This document shows positions 32,011 through 40,938 of a stretch of 64,000 nt of DNA, piece by piece (the stretch's first letter is position 1; the number at the start of each line of letters is the position of its first letter). Under the pieces are notes generated by a model. That model was not told where the DNA came from. It ran no database searches and saw nothing but the letters and a program-made list of their open reading frames with translations. The stretch spans positions 4,278,001-4,342,000 of the forward strand of contig NZ_CP023691.1 of the NCBI RefSeq assembly GCF_008704855.1, in the 5' to 3' direction. A program made the position numbers and the translations under genes. The stretch comes from Streptomyces platensis (lineage in GTDB: Bacteria; Actinomycetota; Actinomycetes; Streptomycetales; Streptomycetaceae).

Positions 32011-32586
32011 TCAGACGTTGACGCCGAAGTCCGTCGCGATGCCCGCCAGGCCCGACGCATAGCCCTGGCCCACCGCGCGGAACTTCCACTCCTCGCCGTG
32101 CCGGTAGAGCTCGCCGAAGACCATCGCCGTCTCGGCCGAGGCATCCTCGCTCAGGTCGTAGCGGGCCAGCTCCACCCCGTCCGCCTGGTTGACCACGCGG
32201 ATGAACGCATTGCGGACCTGGCCGAAACTCTGCCCCCGGGTCTCCGCCTCGTGAATGGAGACCGGAAAGACGATCTTCGCGATCTCGGCGGGCACTCCCG
32301 ACAGCGTGACGTCGATGGATTCATCGTCCCCCTCGCCCTCGCCGGTCAGGTTGTCGCCGGTGTGCCGCACCGAGCCGTCCGGGCTGGTGAGGTTGTTGTA
32401 GAAGACGAAGTGCGCGTCCGAAGCGACCTTGCCCGCCTCGGTGCACAGCAGCGCACTGGCGTCCAGGTCGTAGTCCGCGCCCGTGGTCGTGCGGACGTCC
32501 CAGCCGAGGCCGACCGTGACCGCGGTCAGTCCGGGTGCTTCCTTCGACAAGGAGACGTTGCCGCCCTTGCCCAGCGAGACTCCCAT
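32011..32586 (-). CDS. TerD family calcium-binding stress protein
   Basis: 191 residues, the standard TerD length. MGVSLGKGGNVSLSKEAPGL, LGWDVRTTTGADYDLDASAL, the acidic calcium loop GEGEGDDESIDVTLSGVPAEI and the end YRHGEEWKFRAVGQGYASGLAGIATDFGVNV are all family hallmarks. Cytosolic, Ca2+-binding, linked to tellurite resistance and to differentiation in Streptomyces. GGAGG precedes ATG 32586. Operator B lies 45 bp upstream, shared with the divergent blaI-like gene. Confidence 0.95.
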   Translation of the reverse strand: MGVSLGKGGNVSLSKEAPGLTAVTVGLGWDVRTTTGADYDLDASALLCTEAGKVASDAHFVFYNNLTSPDGSVRHTGDNLTGEGEGDDESIDVTLSGVPAEIAKIVFPVSIHEAETRGQSFGQVRNAFIRVVNQADGVELARYDLSEDASAETAMVFGELYRHGEEWKFRAVGQGYASGLAGIATDFGVNV

Positions 32587-32630
32587 GGCTTCCCTCCAGG
32601 TGTTGCCTGCATTCCGGATGAGCCTCAAAA

Positions 32631-32646
32631 TCTACAGGAGTGTAGA
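32631..32646. promoter_or_regulatory. BlaI-type operator B (terD / blaI-like)
   Basis: TCTACAGGAGTGTAGA: the same TCTACA-N4-TGTAGA dyad between the divergent terD and BlaI-family genes, so it can repress both. Confidence 0.75.
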
Positions 32647-32772
32647 AGTAAAGCGCCGGGGATCGGCGCGGCAGGCTCCGGGCCGGACGAACCACCGCCC
32701 GGATCCGGCCACTCAGTAAGATGCCGGGCGTCCCGGGCGGCGGGACACCCGGCGCGACGGGAGGCGACGACA

Positions 32773-33324
32773 GTGGGCGGGCAGTCCTTCGGGAAGGCGC
32801 CGGACGGCGGGGACACCCCTGGTCCGGGGGAACGCGAAGGCTCCGGACGGGAGCGCGCCCGCCGGCGCGGCCAGGGCCAGCTGGAGGCCCAGGTGCTGGC
32901 CGCCCTGCACGAGGCATCGGGCCCGGCCACCGCCGCCTGGGTACAGGAACGGCTCGGCGGCGACCTCGCGTACACGACCGTGATGACGATCCTGTCCCGG
33001 CTGCACGCCAAGCAGGCCGTCACCCGTGAGCGGTCCGGACGCGCGTACGTCTGGATCCCGGCCGCCGACGAGGCCGGTCTCGCGGCGCTGCGGATGCGCC
33101 GCGTACTGGACGGCGAACCGGACCGGGACGCCGTACTGGCCAGCTTTGTCTCCGCGCTGTCCGCGCACGACGAGCAGTTGCTGCGCGCGCTCCTCGACCG
33201 CGCCACGGCCGACGGCCCCGCCCCGGCCGACGCCCCGGCGACCACCGGCCACCAGGCCGCGTCCGCAGACCCCGGCACGGGCCCGGCCCCCCACGGGCCC
33301 CGTCCCTCGGCGACCGGCGGCTGA
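32773..33324 (+). CDS. BlaI/MecI/CopY-family transcriptional repressor
   Basis: 183 residues from GTG 32773 with GGGAGG eight bases upstream. A ~35-residue disordered N-terminus precedes the winged helix: LEAQVLAALHEASGPATAAWVQERLGGDLAYTTVMTILSRLHAKQAVTRERSGRAYVWIP, with the TTVMTILSRL recognition helix of the family. A dimerisation segment AHDEQLLRALLDRAT and a Pro/Ala-rich tail follow. No BlaR1-type sensor protease is encoded next to it. It probably binds the three TCTACA-N4-TGTAGA sites around it, including its own promoter. Confidence 0.9.
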   Translation: MGGQSFGKAPDGGDTPGPGEREGSGRERARRRGQGQLEAQVLAALHEASGPATAAWVQERLGGDLAYTTVMTILSRLHAKQAVTRERSGRAYVWIPAADEAGLAALRMRRVLDGEPDRDAVLASFVSALSAHDEQLLRALLDRATADGPAPADAPATTGHQAASADPGTGPAPHGPRPSATGG

Positions 33325-33513
33325 CCCCGGCGGGACTGGCGGCGCCGGCCGCCGCGGCGGGCACGGCCGCCTCCGCAATCTCCGCGCTCAACGCAGCGGT
33401 TGCGCTGTTCGTCGTTCTGAAGGCGGCAACGCCGCTCTGAGGGCACACTGATCCCTGACCTCACCGGGCCGGACACGGCCCACCGGACCCGACGCACTCC
33501 ACATCGGACAACT

Positions 33514-33529
33514 TCTACAAGGCTGTAGA
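33514..33529. promoter_or_regulatory. BlaI-type operator C
   Basis: TCTACAAGGCTGTAGA, identical to site A, 53 bp before the small gene at 33582. Confidence 0.7.
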
Positions 33530-33581
33530 CCTTGCCGGTAGAGTGCGCACACATGCGCAACAGGCGTGGCCGGAGGGGGAG

Positions 33582-33827
33582 ATGGCGACGAGGTGCGGAC
33601 TCCTGACCAGGGACTGCTCGCCTCCAGAGGCGGAGGTGCGATGGGTCTATCAGCCGGTGGAGGTCCAATACCCGGACGGCGGATGGACGTTGGGCCGGAT
33701 CAACGCCTGGTGGACGGACGGCGCGGGCGAGCTGTGGTGCCGGCTGCGCGCCCTGCCCGGCGCGTGTCCGCAGTGGCGGCGTTACGACCCCGAGTCCATC
33801 CTGCTGCTGCCCAGCGCCGGTATCTGA
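33582..33827 (+). CDS. Conserved hypothetical small protein under BlaI-type operator
   Basis: 81 residues. ATG 33582 has GGAGG five bases upstream (an in-frame ATG at 33543 lacks one and would lie near the operator). Trp/Arg-rich soluble protein: VRWVYQPVEVQYPDGGWTLGRINAWW, LWCRLRALPGA, WRRYDPESILLLPSAGI; the shape resembles a small SH3/Tudor-like barrel. Two N-terminal cysteines. Function unknown; operator C places it with the BlaI regulon. Confidence 0.75.
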   Translation: MATRCGLLTRDCSPPEAEVRWVYQPVEVQYPDGGWTLGRINAWWTDGAGELWCRLRALPGACPQWRRYDPESILLLPSAGI

Positions 33828-33956
33828 TCCGCCTCGCCCCGCAGACACCGCCGGTCCCACCGACCGCCGGAGCCGGGACCATGGGCCGGATCACCCCCAC
33901 CTCCGTACCGCACCGCCCGCATCACCAGCATCAGAAGGACCAGAAGGGCCATCGGC

Positions 33957-35486
33957 GTGCATGACAGGAAGACGCACCAGCAGACGGCCCGACAGGGCGC
34001 CGACGGCGCACCCGGCTCGTCCTCTCCCACCGGCGACGGCTCCCGCGCGCCCGACGGCTCCCACGCGTCCGTGCCCCGCTCGCGCCGTAAGCCCTCCCGC
34101 TCCGACCGCCCGGCCGGGGAAGGCTCCCGTAAGGCAGGCCGGACGGGCACGCTCCGGATCACCCGGCGGGGCCGCATCCTCGCCTGGACGGGCGGTGTGC
34201 TCGGCATCCTGGTGCTCGCCACGGCCGGCGTCGGGGCGTGGGTCTACCAGGAACTGGACGGCAACATCCGCGGCGTGGACATCGACGTGGACGGCGACCG
34301 GCCGGCCAACCTCAGCCCCGGCTCCAAGAACGTCCTGGTGGTCGGCTCCGACAGCCGCGCGGGCGCCAACGCCAAGTACGGCAAGGACCTGACCACCATG
34401 CAGTCGGACACGCTGATGGTGCTGCACATCGCCGCCAACCGTAAGTGGGCCACCGCGGTCTCCTTCCCCCGGGACTCATGGGTGCAGATCCCCGCCTGCA
34501 CGCGCGGCAACGGCTCGAAGTCGTCCCCCCACCACTTCAAGATCAACGAGGCGTTCTCGATCGGCGGTGACTCCGGCGATATCCGCAAGGCCGCGGCCTG
34601 CACCATCAAGACCGTCGAGAAGAACACCGGACTGCGGATCGACCACTTCACCTCGGTCGACTTCCAGGGCTTCAAGGGGATGGTCAACGCCCTCGGCGGC
34701 ATCGAGGTCTGCCCCGAGCACGCCATCCACGACAAGAAGGCCCACCTCGACATGGAGGCGGGCTGCCAGAACGTCCGGGACGAGAAGGCGCTCGGCTACG
34801 TCCGCACCCGCTACAGCGTCGGTGACGGCTCCGACCTCGGCCGTATCGGCCGCCAGCAGGAATTCATGAAGGCGCTCGGCGCCAAGGCGCAGTCCAAGCT
34901 CACCAGCCCCGGCGAGCTCTACGACTTCCTCAAGGCGGCCACCGAGTCCATCACCACCGACAAGGACCTGGACGGCATCAAGCCCCTGTACGACCTGGCC
35001 TCGACGGTCCAGGACATCCCCAGCGACCGCCTCACCTTCCTGACCGTCCCCAACTACTACCGCGAGGCGGACGTCCCCACCGACAAGGCCAATGTCGTCT
35101 GGCAATACCCGCAGGCCGGCGGGCTGTTCAGCGATCTCGCGCACGACCGGGAGATCGGCGCCGCCGGGAAGAAGAAGCTCGCCGAGGCCGCAAAGAATCC
35201 GGTGACCGCCCGTTCCGTGCAGGTCCGGGTGCTCAACGGCACCGGCACTCCCGGCCGGGCGGCGGCCGCTGCCGAGCAGCTGCGCAAGTTCGGCTTCACG
35301 GTCATCGGCACCGGCAACGCCCCGGCGACGGACAAGACCACGCTCACCTACCCGGCCGCCCTCAAGGACCGGAGCGCGGTGGTCACCGGTCGCCTCCCCG
35401 GTATCAAGGCGAAGGAGTCGGCCGACGCGGCTCCGGGCGCGGTGACGCTGACGATCGGGCCGGACTTCGCGGTGGACGGCCGCTAG
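33957..35486 (+). CDS. LCP (LytR-CpsA-Psr) family wall-polymer ligase with LytR_C domain
   Basis: 509 residues. Disordered basic N-terminus (~70), one transmembrane helix (ILAWTGGVLGILVLATAGVGAWVY, ~74-97), then the LCP domain: NVLVVGSDSRAG, SDTLMVLHIAANRKWATAVSFPRDSWV, LRIDHFTSVDFQGFKGMVNALGG and KALGYVRTRYSVGDGSDLGRIGRQQEF with the arginines that bind the polyprenyl pyrophosphate. A C-terminal LytR_C domain begins near VQVRVLNGTGTPGRA. LCP enzymes join wall teichoic or other glycopolymers to peptidoglycan outside the cell. The GTG start at 33957 has only a weak ribosome-binding site. Confidence 0.92.
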   Translation: MHDRKTHQQTARQGADGAPGSSSPTGDGSRAPDGSHASVPRSRRKPSRSDRPAGEGSRKAGRTGTLRITRRGRILAWTGGVLGILVLATAGVGAWVYQELDGNIRGVDIDVDGDRPANLSPGSKNVLVVGSDSRAGANAKYGKDLTTMQSDTLMVLHIAANRKWATAVSFPRDSWVQIPACTRGNGSKSSPHHFKINEAFSIGGDSGDIRKAAACTIKTVEKNTGLRIDHFTSVDFQGFKGMVNALGGIEVCPEHAIHDKKAHLDMEAGCQNVRDEKALGYVRTRYSVGDGSDLGRIGRQQEFMKALGAKAQSKLTSPGELYDFLKAATESITTDKDLDGIKPLYDLASTVQDIPSDRLTFLTVPNYYREADVPTDKANVVWQYPQAGGLFSDLAHDREIGAAGKKKLAEAAKNPVTARSVQVRVLNGTGTPGRAAAAAEQLRKFGFTVIGTGNAPATDKTTLTYPAALKDRSAVVTGRLPGIKAKESADAAPGAVTLTIGPDFAVDGR

Positions 35487-35628
35487 GGCGCGTCCGGCCC
35501 CCCGCGGTTCGGGACACCGCTCGTCGGGACACAGCTGGTCCGGGCGCGGCCGCGCCGCAGGGCGCGGCCCGGCATGCCGACGCGGCGCCGGCCGCACCTG
35601 TCCGGCCTGCGCCCGGTGTGCCGGGGCC

Positions 35629-35901
35629 TCAGGCGCGCAGCCGTTCCACCGGCCGGGCCGTGTGCACTTCGATGTCGTGCGCGGCCCGCTGGAGCAGCTG
35701 ATGGCTGAGGTCCGACATCGCCCGTGCCACCGCCAGCTCGTCGCCGATGGCCGGGACGTTCTCATCGGCGGGATTGCAGCGAGCCGCTCCCTGGCCGACC
35801 ATCTGCCCGCCTTCCTTGCCACGCAGCCTGGCCTCGGCTCTGACCTCGCTGTCGGTCTCGGTGATGCTGATCTCGGCGTTCCATGTCTTCGTGGCAGTCA
35901 C
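35629..35901 (-). CDS. DUF1876 domain protein
   Basis: 90 residues from GTG 35901, with GGAGG six bases upstream. TKTWNAEISITETDSEVRAEARL, VGQGAARCNPADENVPAIGDELAVARAMSDLSHQLLQRAAHDIE covers the whole DUF1876 (dsRBD-like) family. The likely role is unknown; family members are small, abundant actinobacterial proteins. Confidence 0.88.
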   Translation of the reverse strand: MTATKTWNAEISITETDSEVRAEARLRGKEGGQMVGQGAARCNPADENVPAIGDELAVARAMSDLSHQLLQRAAHDIEVHTARPVERLRA

Positions 35902-36120
35902 CGGAAGCCTCCTCGTCCACCCCATGAGCAGCACAGGAACCGCCCCCCACAAAAATCGTCGCACCCGCGTCCGCGAGTCGCACCTGGGGCTCACCACACC
36001 TCGATCCGGGGGTTTTCCTCATGGTCCGGACGCGATCGCGGCCATAGCCTCGACACAGCGGGGGAGCTTGCGCGGCACCGGCCCGCACCTCGCCAACCAG
36101 CCATTTTTCCGGGGGAGTTC

Positions 36121-36852
36121 ATGCGTATGCGGGTCCGTTTCATCGGCGTCGTCGCGGTGGCCGCCATCGGGGCAGGCAGCCTCAGCGCCTGTGGGGTGCT
36201 GCCCGGGAAGACCTTCAGGGACGACGCCGAGGTCTCGAAGAAGATCACGGCCGTCCGCCTGGACAGTGGCTCGGGCGGCCTCACGGTGCACGGCGGCAAG
36301 GGCGGGGGCACGGTCTCGGTCCACCGCGCGGTCTCGTACCACGGCGACCGTCCGCAGGGCGCCACCCACCGCGTCAAGGACGGTGTGCTGGTGCTCTCCG
36401 GCTGCGGCCAGAGCTGCACCGTGGACTACACGGTCGAGCTGCCGGCCGGTATCCCGGTGAGCGGGAAGACCTCGTCCGGGGCGGTGGATCTGGCCAAGGT
36501 GGGCCCGGTGAAGCTGAGCACCAGCTCAGGGGACATCCAGTTGGACGGGGTGAGCGGCGCGGTCGATGCCCGCACCACCAATGGCGAGATCACCGGACGT
36601 GGACTGTCGGGCGCGCAGATCTCAGCCGAGACGTCCAACGGGGCGATCGACCTCACCCCCGCCACCGCGCAGAACGTCCGCGCGAAGACCTCCAACGGCG
36701 CCATCAGGCTGCGCCTGCCGAAGGGCCCGTACCGGGTCGCCGCCGAGACCAGCAGCGGGGAGGAGCACATAGGCATCGCCCAGGACCCGGCGGCCCGCTA
36801 CCGCCTGGAGCTGACCACCAGCAACGGGGACATCACCGCGAAGCCCGCCTGA
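36121..36852 (+). CDS. DUF4097 beta-strand repeat lipoprotein
   Basis: 243 residues. GGGGGAG lies four bases before the ATG. Lipobox SLSAC (Cys24) after a signal peptide. The body is regular beta repeats: SSGAVDLAKVGPVKLSTSSG, DIQLDGVSGAVDARTTNGEI, ETSNGAIDLTPATAQNVRAK, TSNGAIRLRLPKGPYRVAAE, TSNGDITAKPA. It is a DUF4097 paralog of the cytosolic protein at 12212-13048, but exported and lipid-anchored. Possibly a passive envelope scaffold; function unknown. Confidence 0.88.
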   Translation: MRMRVRFIGVVAVAAIGAGSLSACGVLPGKTFRDDAEVSKKITAVRLDSGSGGLTVHGGKGGGTVSVHRAVSYHGDRPQGATHRVKDGVLVLSGCGQSCTVDYTVELPAGIPVSGKTSSGAVDLAKVGPVKLSTSSGDIQLDGVSGAVDARTTNGEITGRGLSGAQISAETSNGAIDLTPATAQNVRAKTSNGAIRLRLPKGPYRVAAETSSGEEHIGIAQDPAARYRLELTTSNGDITAKPA

Positions 36853-36983
36853 CGGAGCCGGTGCTCCGGTCCGACGGCCGGCCACCGCCCCGGTCAGCTG
36901 CCGGACTCCGGCCGCGGCCACCCGTCGTGACCGGCCGCGGCCTCCCGCCGGGGCGGGCCATGGCAGGCCCGCCCAGCGGTGGG

Positions 36984-39900
36984 TCAGTCCTCGCCCTCCA
37001 GCTCCCCTTCGGTCTCCAGGAAGGCCTGGCGCAGCGCCGCCAGCGTCTCGGCGTCCGGCTTCTCCCACATGCCGCGGGATTCCGCCTCCAGGAGGCGTTC
37101 GGCGATCCCGTGCAGGGCCCAGGGGTTGGCCTCTTCCAGGAAGGCCCGGTTCTCGGGGTCGAGGACGTAGGTCTGGGCGAGCTTGTCGTACATCCAGTCG
37201 GCGACCACGCCCGTGGTGGCGTCGTAACCGAACAAGTAGTCCACGGTGGCGGCGAGTTCGAAGGCGCCCTTGTAACCGTGGCGGCGCATCGCCTCGATCC
37301 AGCGGGGGTTGACCACCCGGGCGCGGAAGACCCGGGAGGTCTCCTCGACCAAGGTGCGGGTGCGGACCGTCTCCGGGCGGGTGGAGTCACCGATGTACGC
37401 CTCGGGCGCCTTGCCCTTGAGCGCCTTGACGGTGGCGACCATGCCGCCGTGGTACTGGAAGTAGTCGTCGGAGTCCGCGATGTCGTGCTCGCGGGTGTCG
37501 GTGTTCTTGGCGGCGACCGCGATGCGCTTGTAGGCGGTCTCCATCTCCGAGCGGGCCGGCCGGCCCTCCAGCCCGCGGCCGTAGGCGTAGCCGCCCCAGA
37601 CCGTGTAGACCTCGGCCAGGTCGGCGTCGGTGCGCCAGTCACGGGAGTCGATCAGCTGGAGCAGGCCCGCGCCGTACGTCCCCGGGCGGGAGCCGAAGAT
37701 GCGGGTGGTGGCGCGGCGCTCGTCACCGTGGTCGGCAAGGTCGGCCTGGGTGTGAGCGCGGACGAAGTTCTCCGCGGCCGGCTCGTCCAGTCCGGCGGCG
37801 AGTCGTACGGCGTCGTCGAGCAGGCCGATGACATGCGGGAAGGCGTCCCGGAAGAAGCCGGAGATGCGCAGCGTGACATCGACACGGGGGCGGCCGAGCT
37901 CGGCGAGGGGGATCGGCTCCAGCCCGTTCACCCGGCGCGAGGCGTCGTCCCATACGGGGCGGACACCCAGCAGCGCCAGCGCCTCCGCCACGTCGTCGCC
38001 GGACGTCCGCATGGCGCTGGTGCCCCACAGCGACAGACCGACGGACTGCGGCCAGTCACCGTTGTCGTCGCGGTAGCGCGTCAGCAGGGAGTCGGCGAGC
38101 GCCTGGCCCGTCTCCCAGGCAAGGCGGGAGGGCACGGCCTTGGGGTCGACCGAGTAGAAGTTCCGGCCCGTCGGCAGCACGTTGACCAGGCCACGGAGCG
38201 GGGAGCCGGAGGGGCCGGCCGGGACGAAGCCGCCGTTGAGGGCGTGTACGGCGTGGTCGATCTCGTCGGTGGTGGCGGCGAGGCGCGGGACGACCTGACG
38301 GGCGGCGAAGTCGAGGATGTCGGCGACCGCGGCCGGGTGCCCCTCGGCTGTCTTGGCCACCGCTGCCGGGTCCCAGTCCGCGTCCTCCATCGCCTGTACC
38401 AGGCCGCGGGCGGTGGCCTCGGCCTCGTCGGCGGTCGTACGGGTGGCCGCGGACTCGTCCAGGCCGAGCGCCTCCCGCAGTCCGGGCAGGGCGGACGTAC
38501 CGCCCCAGATCTGGCGGGCGCGCAGGATGGACAGGACGAGGTTGACCCGTGCCTCGCCGCTCGGCGCGCCGCCCAGCACATGGAGGCCGTCGCGGATCTG
38601 GGCGTCCTTGACCTCGCACAGCCAGCCGTCGACGTGCAGCAGGAAGTCGTCGAAGCCGTCGTCGTCGGGGCGTTCGTCCATCCCCAGGTCGTGGTCGAGC
38701 TTGGCGGCCTGGATCAGCGTCCAGATCTGGGCGCGGATCGCGGGCAGCTTGGCCGGGTCCATCGAGGAGATGGCCGCGTACTCGTCGAGGAGCTGCTCCA
38801 GGCGCGCGATGTCGCCGTAGGACTCGGCGCGGGCCATCGGCGGGACGAGGTGGTCGACGAGGGTGGCGTGCACCCGGCGCTTGGCCTGGGTGCCCTCACC
38901 GGGGTCGTTGACCAGGAAGGGGTAGACGAGCGGCAGATCACCGAGGGCGGCGTCCGGGCCGCAGGCCGCGGACAGGCCCGCGTTCTTGCCGGGCAGCCAC
39001 TCCAGGTTGCCGTGCTTGCCCAGGTGGACCATGGCGTCCGCGCCGAAACCGCCGTCGTCGGCGGAGGCCGCGATCCAGCGGTACGCCGCCAAGTAGTGGT
39101 GCGAGGGCGGCAGATCGGGGTCGTGGTAGATCGCGATCGGGTTCTCGCCGAAGCCGCGCGGCGGCTGGATGAGGATCAGGAGATTCCCGCGGCGCAGCGC
39201 GGCCAGCACGATGTCGCCGTCGGGGTTCCGGCTGCGGTCGACGAACATCTCGCCGGGCGGCGGCCCCCAGTGCTGCTCGACGGAGTCCCGGAGTTCCTGC
39301 GGCAGCGTGGCGTACCAGCGCTTGTAGTCGGCGGCCGGAATGCGGACCGGGTTACGGGCGAGCTGTTCCTCGGTGAGCCACTCCTGGTCGTGGCCGCCGG
39401 CCTCGATGAGGGCGTAGATCAGCTCGTCACCGTCGCCGGACTCCAGGCCCGGGACCGGCTCGGCGGTCTCGTCGCCGAAGTCGTAGCCGTCCGCCCGGAG
39501 GCGGCGCAGCAGGGACACGGCGCTGGCCGGGGTGTCCAGCCCGACCGCGTTGCCGATACGGGAGTGCTTGGTCGGGTAGGCGGACAGCACCAGCGCGAGG
39601 CGCTTCTCCGCGGCCGGGATGTGGCGCAGCCGGGCGTGCCGGACGGCGATCCCGGCGACCCGGGCGGCGCGCTCGGGGTCGGCGACGTAGACCGGCAGTC
39701 CGTCCTCGTCGACCTCCTTGAAGGAGAACGGGACGGTGATCAGCCGGCCGTCGAACTCGGGGACCGCGATCTGCGAGGCGGCGTCCAGCGGCGACAGTCC
39801 CTCGTCGTTCTCCTCCCAGGCGCTGCGCGGCCCGGTCAGGCACAGGGCCTGAAGGATCGGCACGTCCAGGGCGGCCAGCGCACCCGCGTCCCAGGACTCG

Positions 39901-40595
39901 TCGTCGCCGCCCGCGGAGGCCTCGGCGGGCTTGCTGCCGCCCGCCGCGAGAACCGTGGTGACCAGGGCGTCGGCGCTCCCCAGCGCCTCGATCAACTCCG
40001 GCTCGGGGGCCCGGAGGGAGGCCACGAACAGCGGCCGGGCGCGCCCGCCGGCCGCCTCGATCTGCTCGCACAGGGTCCGGACGAAAGCGGTGTTGCCGCT
40101 CATGTGGTGGGCGCGGTAGTAGAGCACAGCGATCAGCGGGCCGCTGTCGTTGCGCCCTTCCCAGTCCAGCGGGCCCCAGGACGGGGCGGGCTCCGGCGGC
40201 TCGAAGCCATGGCCGGTCAGCAGCACCGTGTCGGAGAGGAAGCGGGCGAGCTGGTCGAGGTTGGCGGGACCGCCGTGCGCGAGATAGGCGTGCGCCTCGG
40301 CCGCGATACCGACCGGGACCGTGGACTGCTCCATGAGCTGGGCGTCGGGGGCCTGTTCACCGGTGAGCACGACGACCGGCCGGTGCTGGTCCTCGGCGAG
40401 CAGCACCTCCAGGCCCTCCTCCCAGGCGCGGATGCCGCCGAGGAGGCGTACGACCACGAGGTCGGTGCCCTCCAGCAGCGCGGGGAGTTCGGCGACGTCG
40501 AGGCGGGCGGGGTTGGCGAGCCGGTACGGCACGGGGCCCGTGGCCGCGCGGGCGCTGAGCAGGTCGGTGTCGGAGGTCGACAGCAGCAGAAGCAT
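36984..40595 (-). CDS. cobN: Cobaltochelatase subunit CobN
   Basis: 1203 residues, as expected for CobN. Read with its long conserved chelatase domain: ALYYRAHHMSGNTAFVRTLC, LLRRLRADGYDFGDETAEPVPG, VHLGKHGNLEWLPGKNAGLS, ADLPLVYPFLVNDPGEGTQAKRR-like text, GYKGAFELAATVDYLFGYDATT and WALHGIAERLLEAESRGMWE. CobN with CobS and CobT inserts Co2+ into hydrogenobyrinic acid a,c-diamide using ATP, the late cobalt insertion of the oxygen-dependent route. cobST are not in the window. A cobalamin riboswitch precedes it, so cobalamin should repress it. Confidence 0.97.
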   Translation of the reverse strand: MLLLLSTSDTDLLSARAATGPVPYRLANPARLDVAELPALLEGTDLVVVRLLGGIRAWEEGLEVLLAEDQHRPVVVLTGEQAPDAQLMEQSTVPVGIAAEAHAYLAHGGPANLDQLARFLSDTVLLTGHGFEPPEPAPSWGPLDWEGRNDSGPLIAVLYYRAHHMSGNTAFVRTLCEQIEAAGGRARPLFVASLRAPEPELIEALGSADALVTTVLAAGGSKPAEASAGGDDESWDAGALAALDVPILQALCLTGPRSAWEENDEGLSPLDAASQIAVPEFDGRLITVPFSFKEVDEDGLPVYVADPERAARVAGIAVRHARLRHIPAAEKRLALVLSAYPTKHSRIGNAVGLDTPASAVSLLRRLRADGYDFGDETAEPVPGLESGDGDELIYALIEAGGHDQEWLTEEQLARNPVRIPAADYKRWYATLPQELRDSVEQHWGPPPGEMFVDRSRNPDGDIVLAALRRGNLLILIQPPRGFGENPIAIYHDPDLPPSHHYLAAYRWIAASADDGGFGADAMVHLGKHGNLEWLPGKNAGLSAACGPDAALGDLPLVYPFLVNDPGEGTQAKRRVHATLVDHLVPPMARAESYGDIARLEQLLDEYAAISSMDPAKLPAIRAQIWTLIQAAKLDHDLGMDERPDDDGFDDFLLHVDGWLCEVKDAQIRDGLHVLGGAPSGEARVNLVLSILRARQIWGGTSALPGLREALGLDESAATRTTADEAEATARGLVQAMEDADWDPAAVAKTAEGHPAAVADILDFAARQVVPRLAATTDEIDHAVHALNGGFVPAGPSGSPLRGLVNVLPTGRNFYSVDPKAVPSRLAWETGQALADSLLTRYRDDNGDWPQSVGLSLWGTSAMRTSGDDVAEALALLGVRPVWDDASRRVNGLEPIPLAELGRPRVDVTLRISGFFRDAFPHVIGLLDDAVRLAAGLDEPAAENFVRAHTQADLADHGDERRATTRIFGSRPGTYGAGLLQLIDSRDWRTDADLAEVYTVWGGYAYGRGLEGRPARSEMETAYKRIAVAAKNTDTREHDIADSDDYFQYHGGMVATVKALKGKAPEAYIGDSTRPETVRTRTLVEETSRVFRARVVNPRWIEAMRRHGYKGAFELAATVDYLFGYDATTGVVADWMYDKLAQTYVLDPENRAFLEEANPWALHGIAERLLEAESRGMWEKPDAETLAALRQAFLETEGELEGED

Positions 40596-40639
40596 GCGAG
40601 CGCAGGCCTTCCTCGGGGTATCCGCGCCCCGGGTGGTCG

Positions 40640-40790
40640 TATGGACGGCGGGAGTTCCTGGCTCGCCCGGCAGCTGCCGGGTTCACAGTGGCGGGACCGC
40701 GCCGGATTCACACCGGGCTTCCTCCCTGGGGCCGTAAGGCCCTGCGCCGTCGCTGGCGTCGGCGGGCCGTCCGACCCACCGACCTGCATA
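40640..40790 (-). promoter_or_regulatory. Cobalamin (B12) riboswitch controlling cobN
   Basis: Read on the minus strand: GCGACGGCGCAGGG and a GC hairpin, then GGAGGAAGCCCGGTGTGAAT, CCGGCGCGGTCCCGCCACTG and the B12 box AGCCAGGAACTC (complement of 40652-40663). These are the conserved core elements of the cobalamin aptamer. A hairpin CGGGG-N8-CCCCG overlies the approach to GAGGAAGG, the likely cobN ribosome-binding site, so control of translation is inferred. Confidence 0.93.
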
Positions 40791-40938
40791 GTAAGGGCTG
40801 CGGCCGAGCTAGGTAAGCGGGCCTCCGGACCTCCCGTATCGGGACGGGCGCGCGGGCCTCCGTATGCGGATCCGGGCCGTGAGCTTGGCCGGATCCGGCC
40901 CGGATGGGCCACCCGCCTCCGTGGGTATGCTCGCGGCC

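Noticed and set aside
33321..33440. Short hydrophobic frame after the blaI-like gene (ALNAAVALFVVLKAATPL)
   Set aside because: No start codon or ribosome-binding site was found in that frame, so it was not called a gene.
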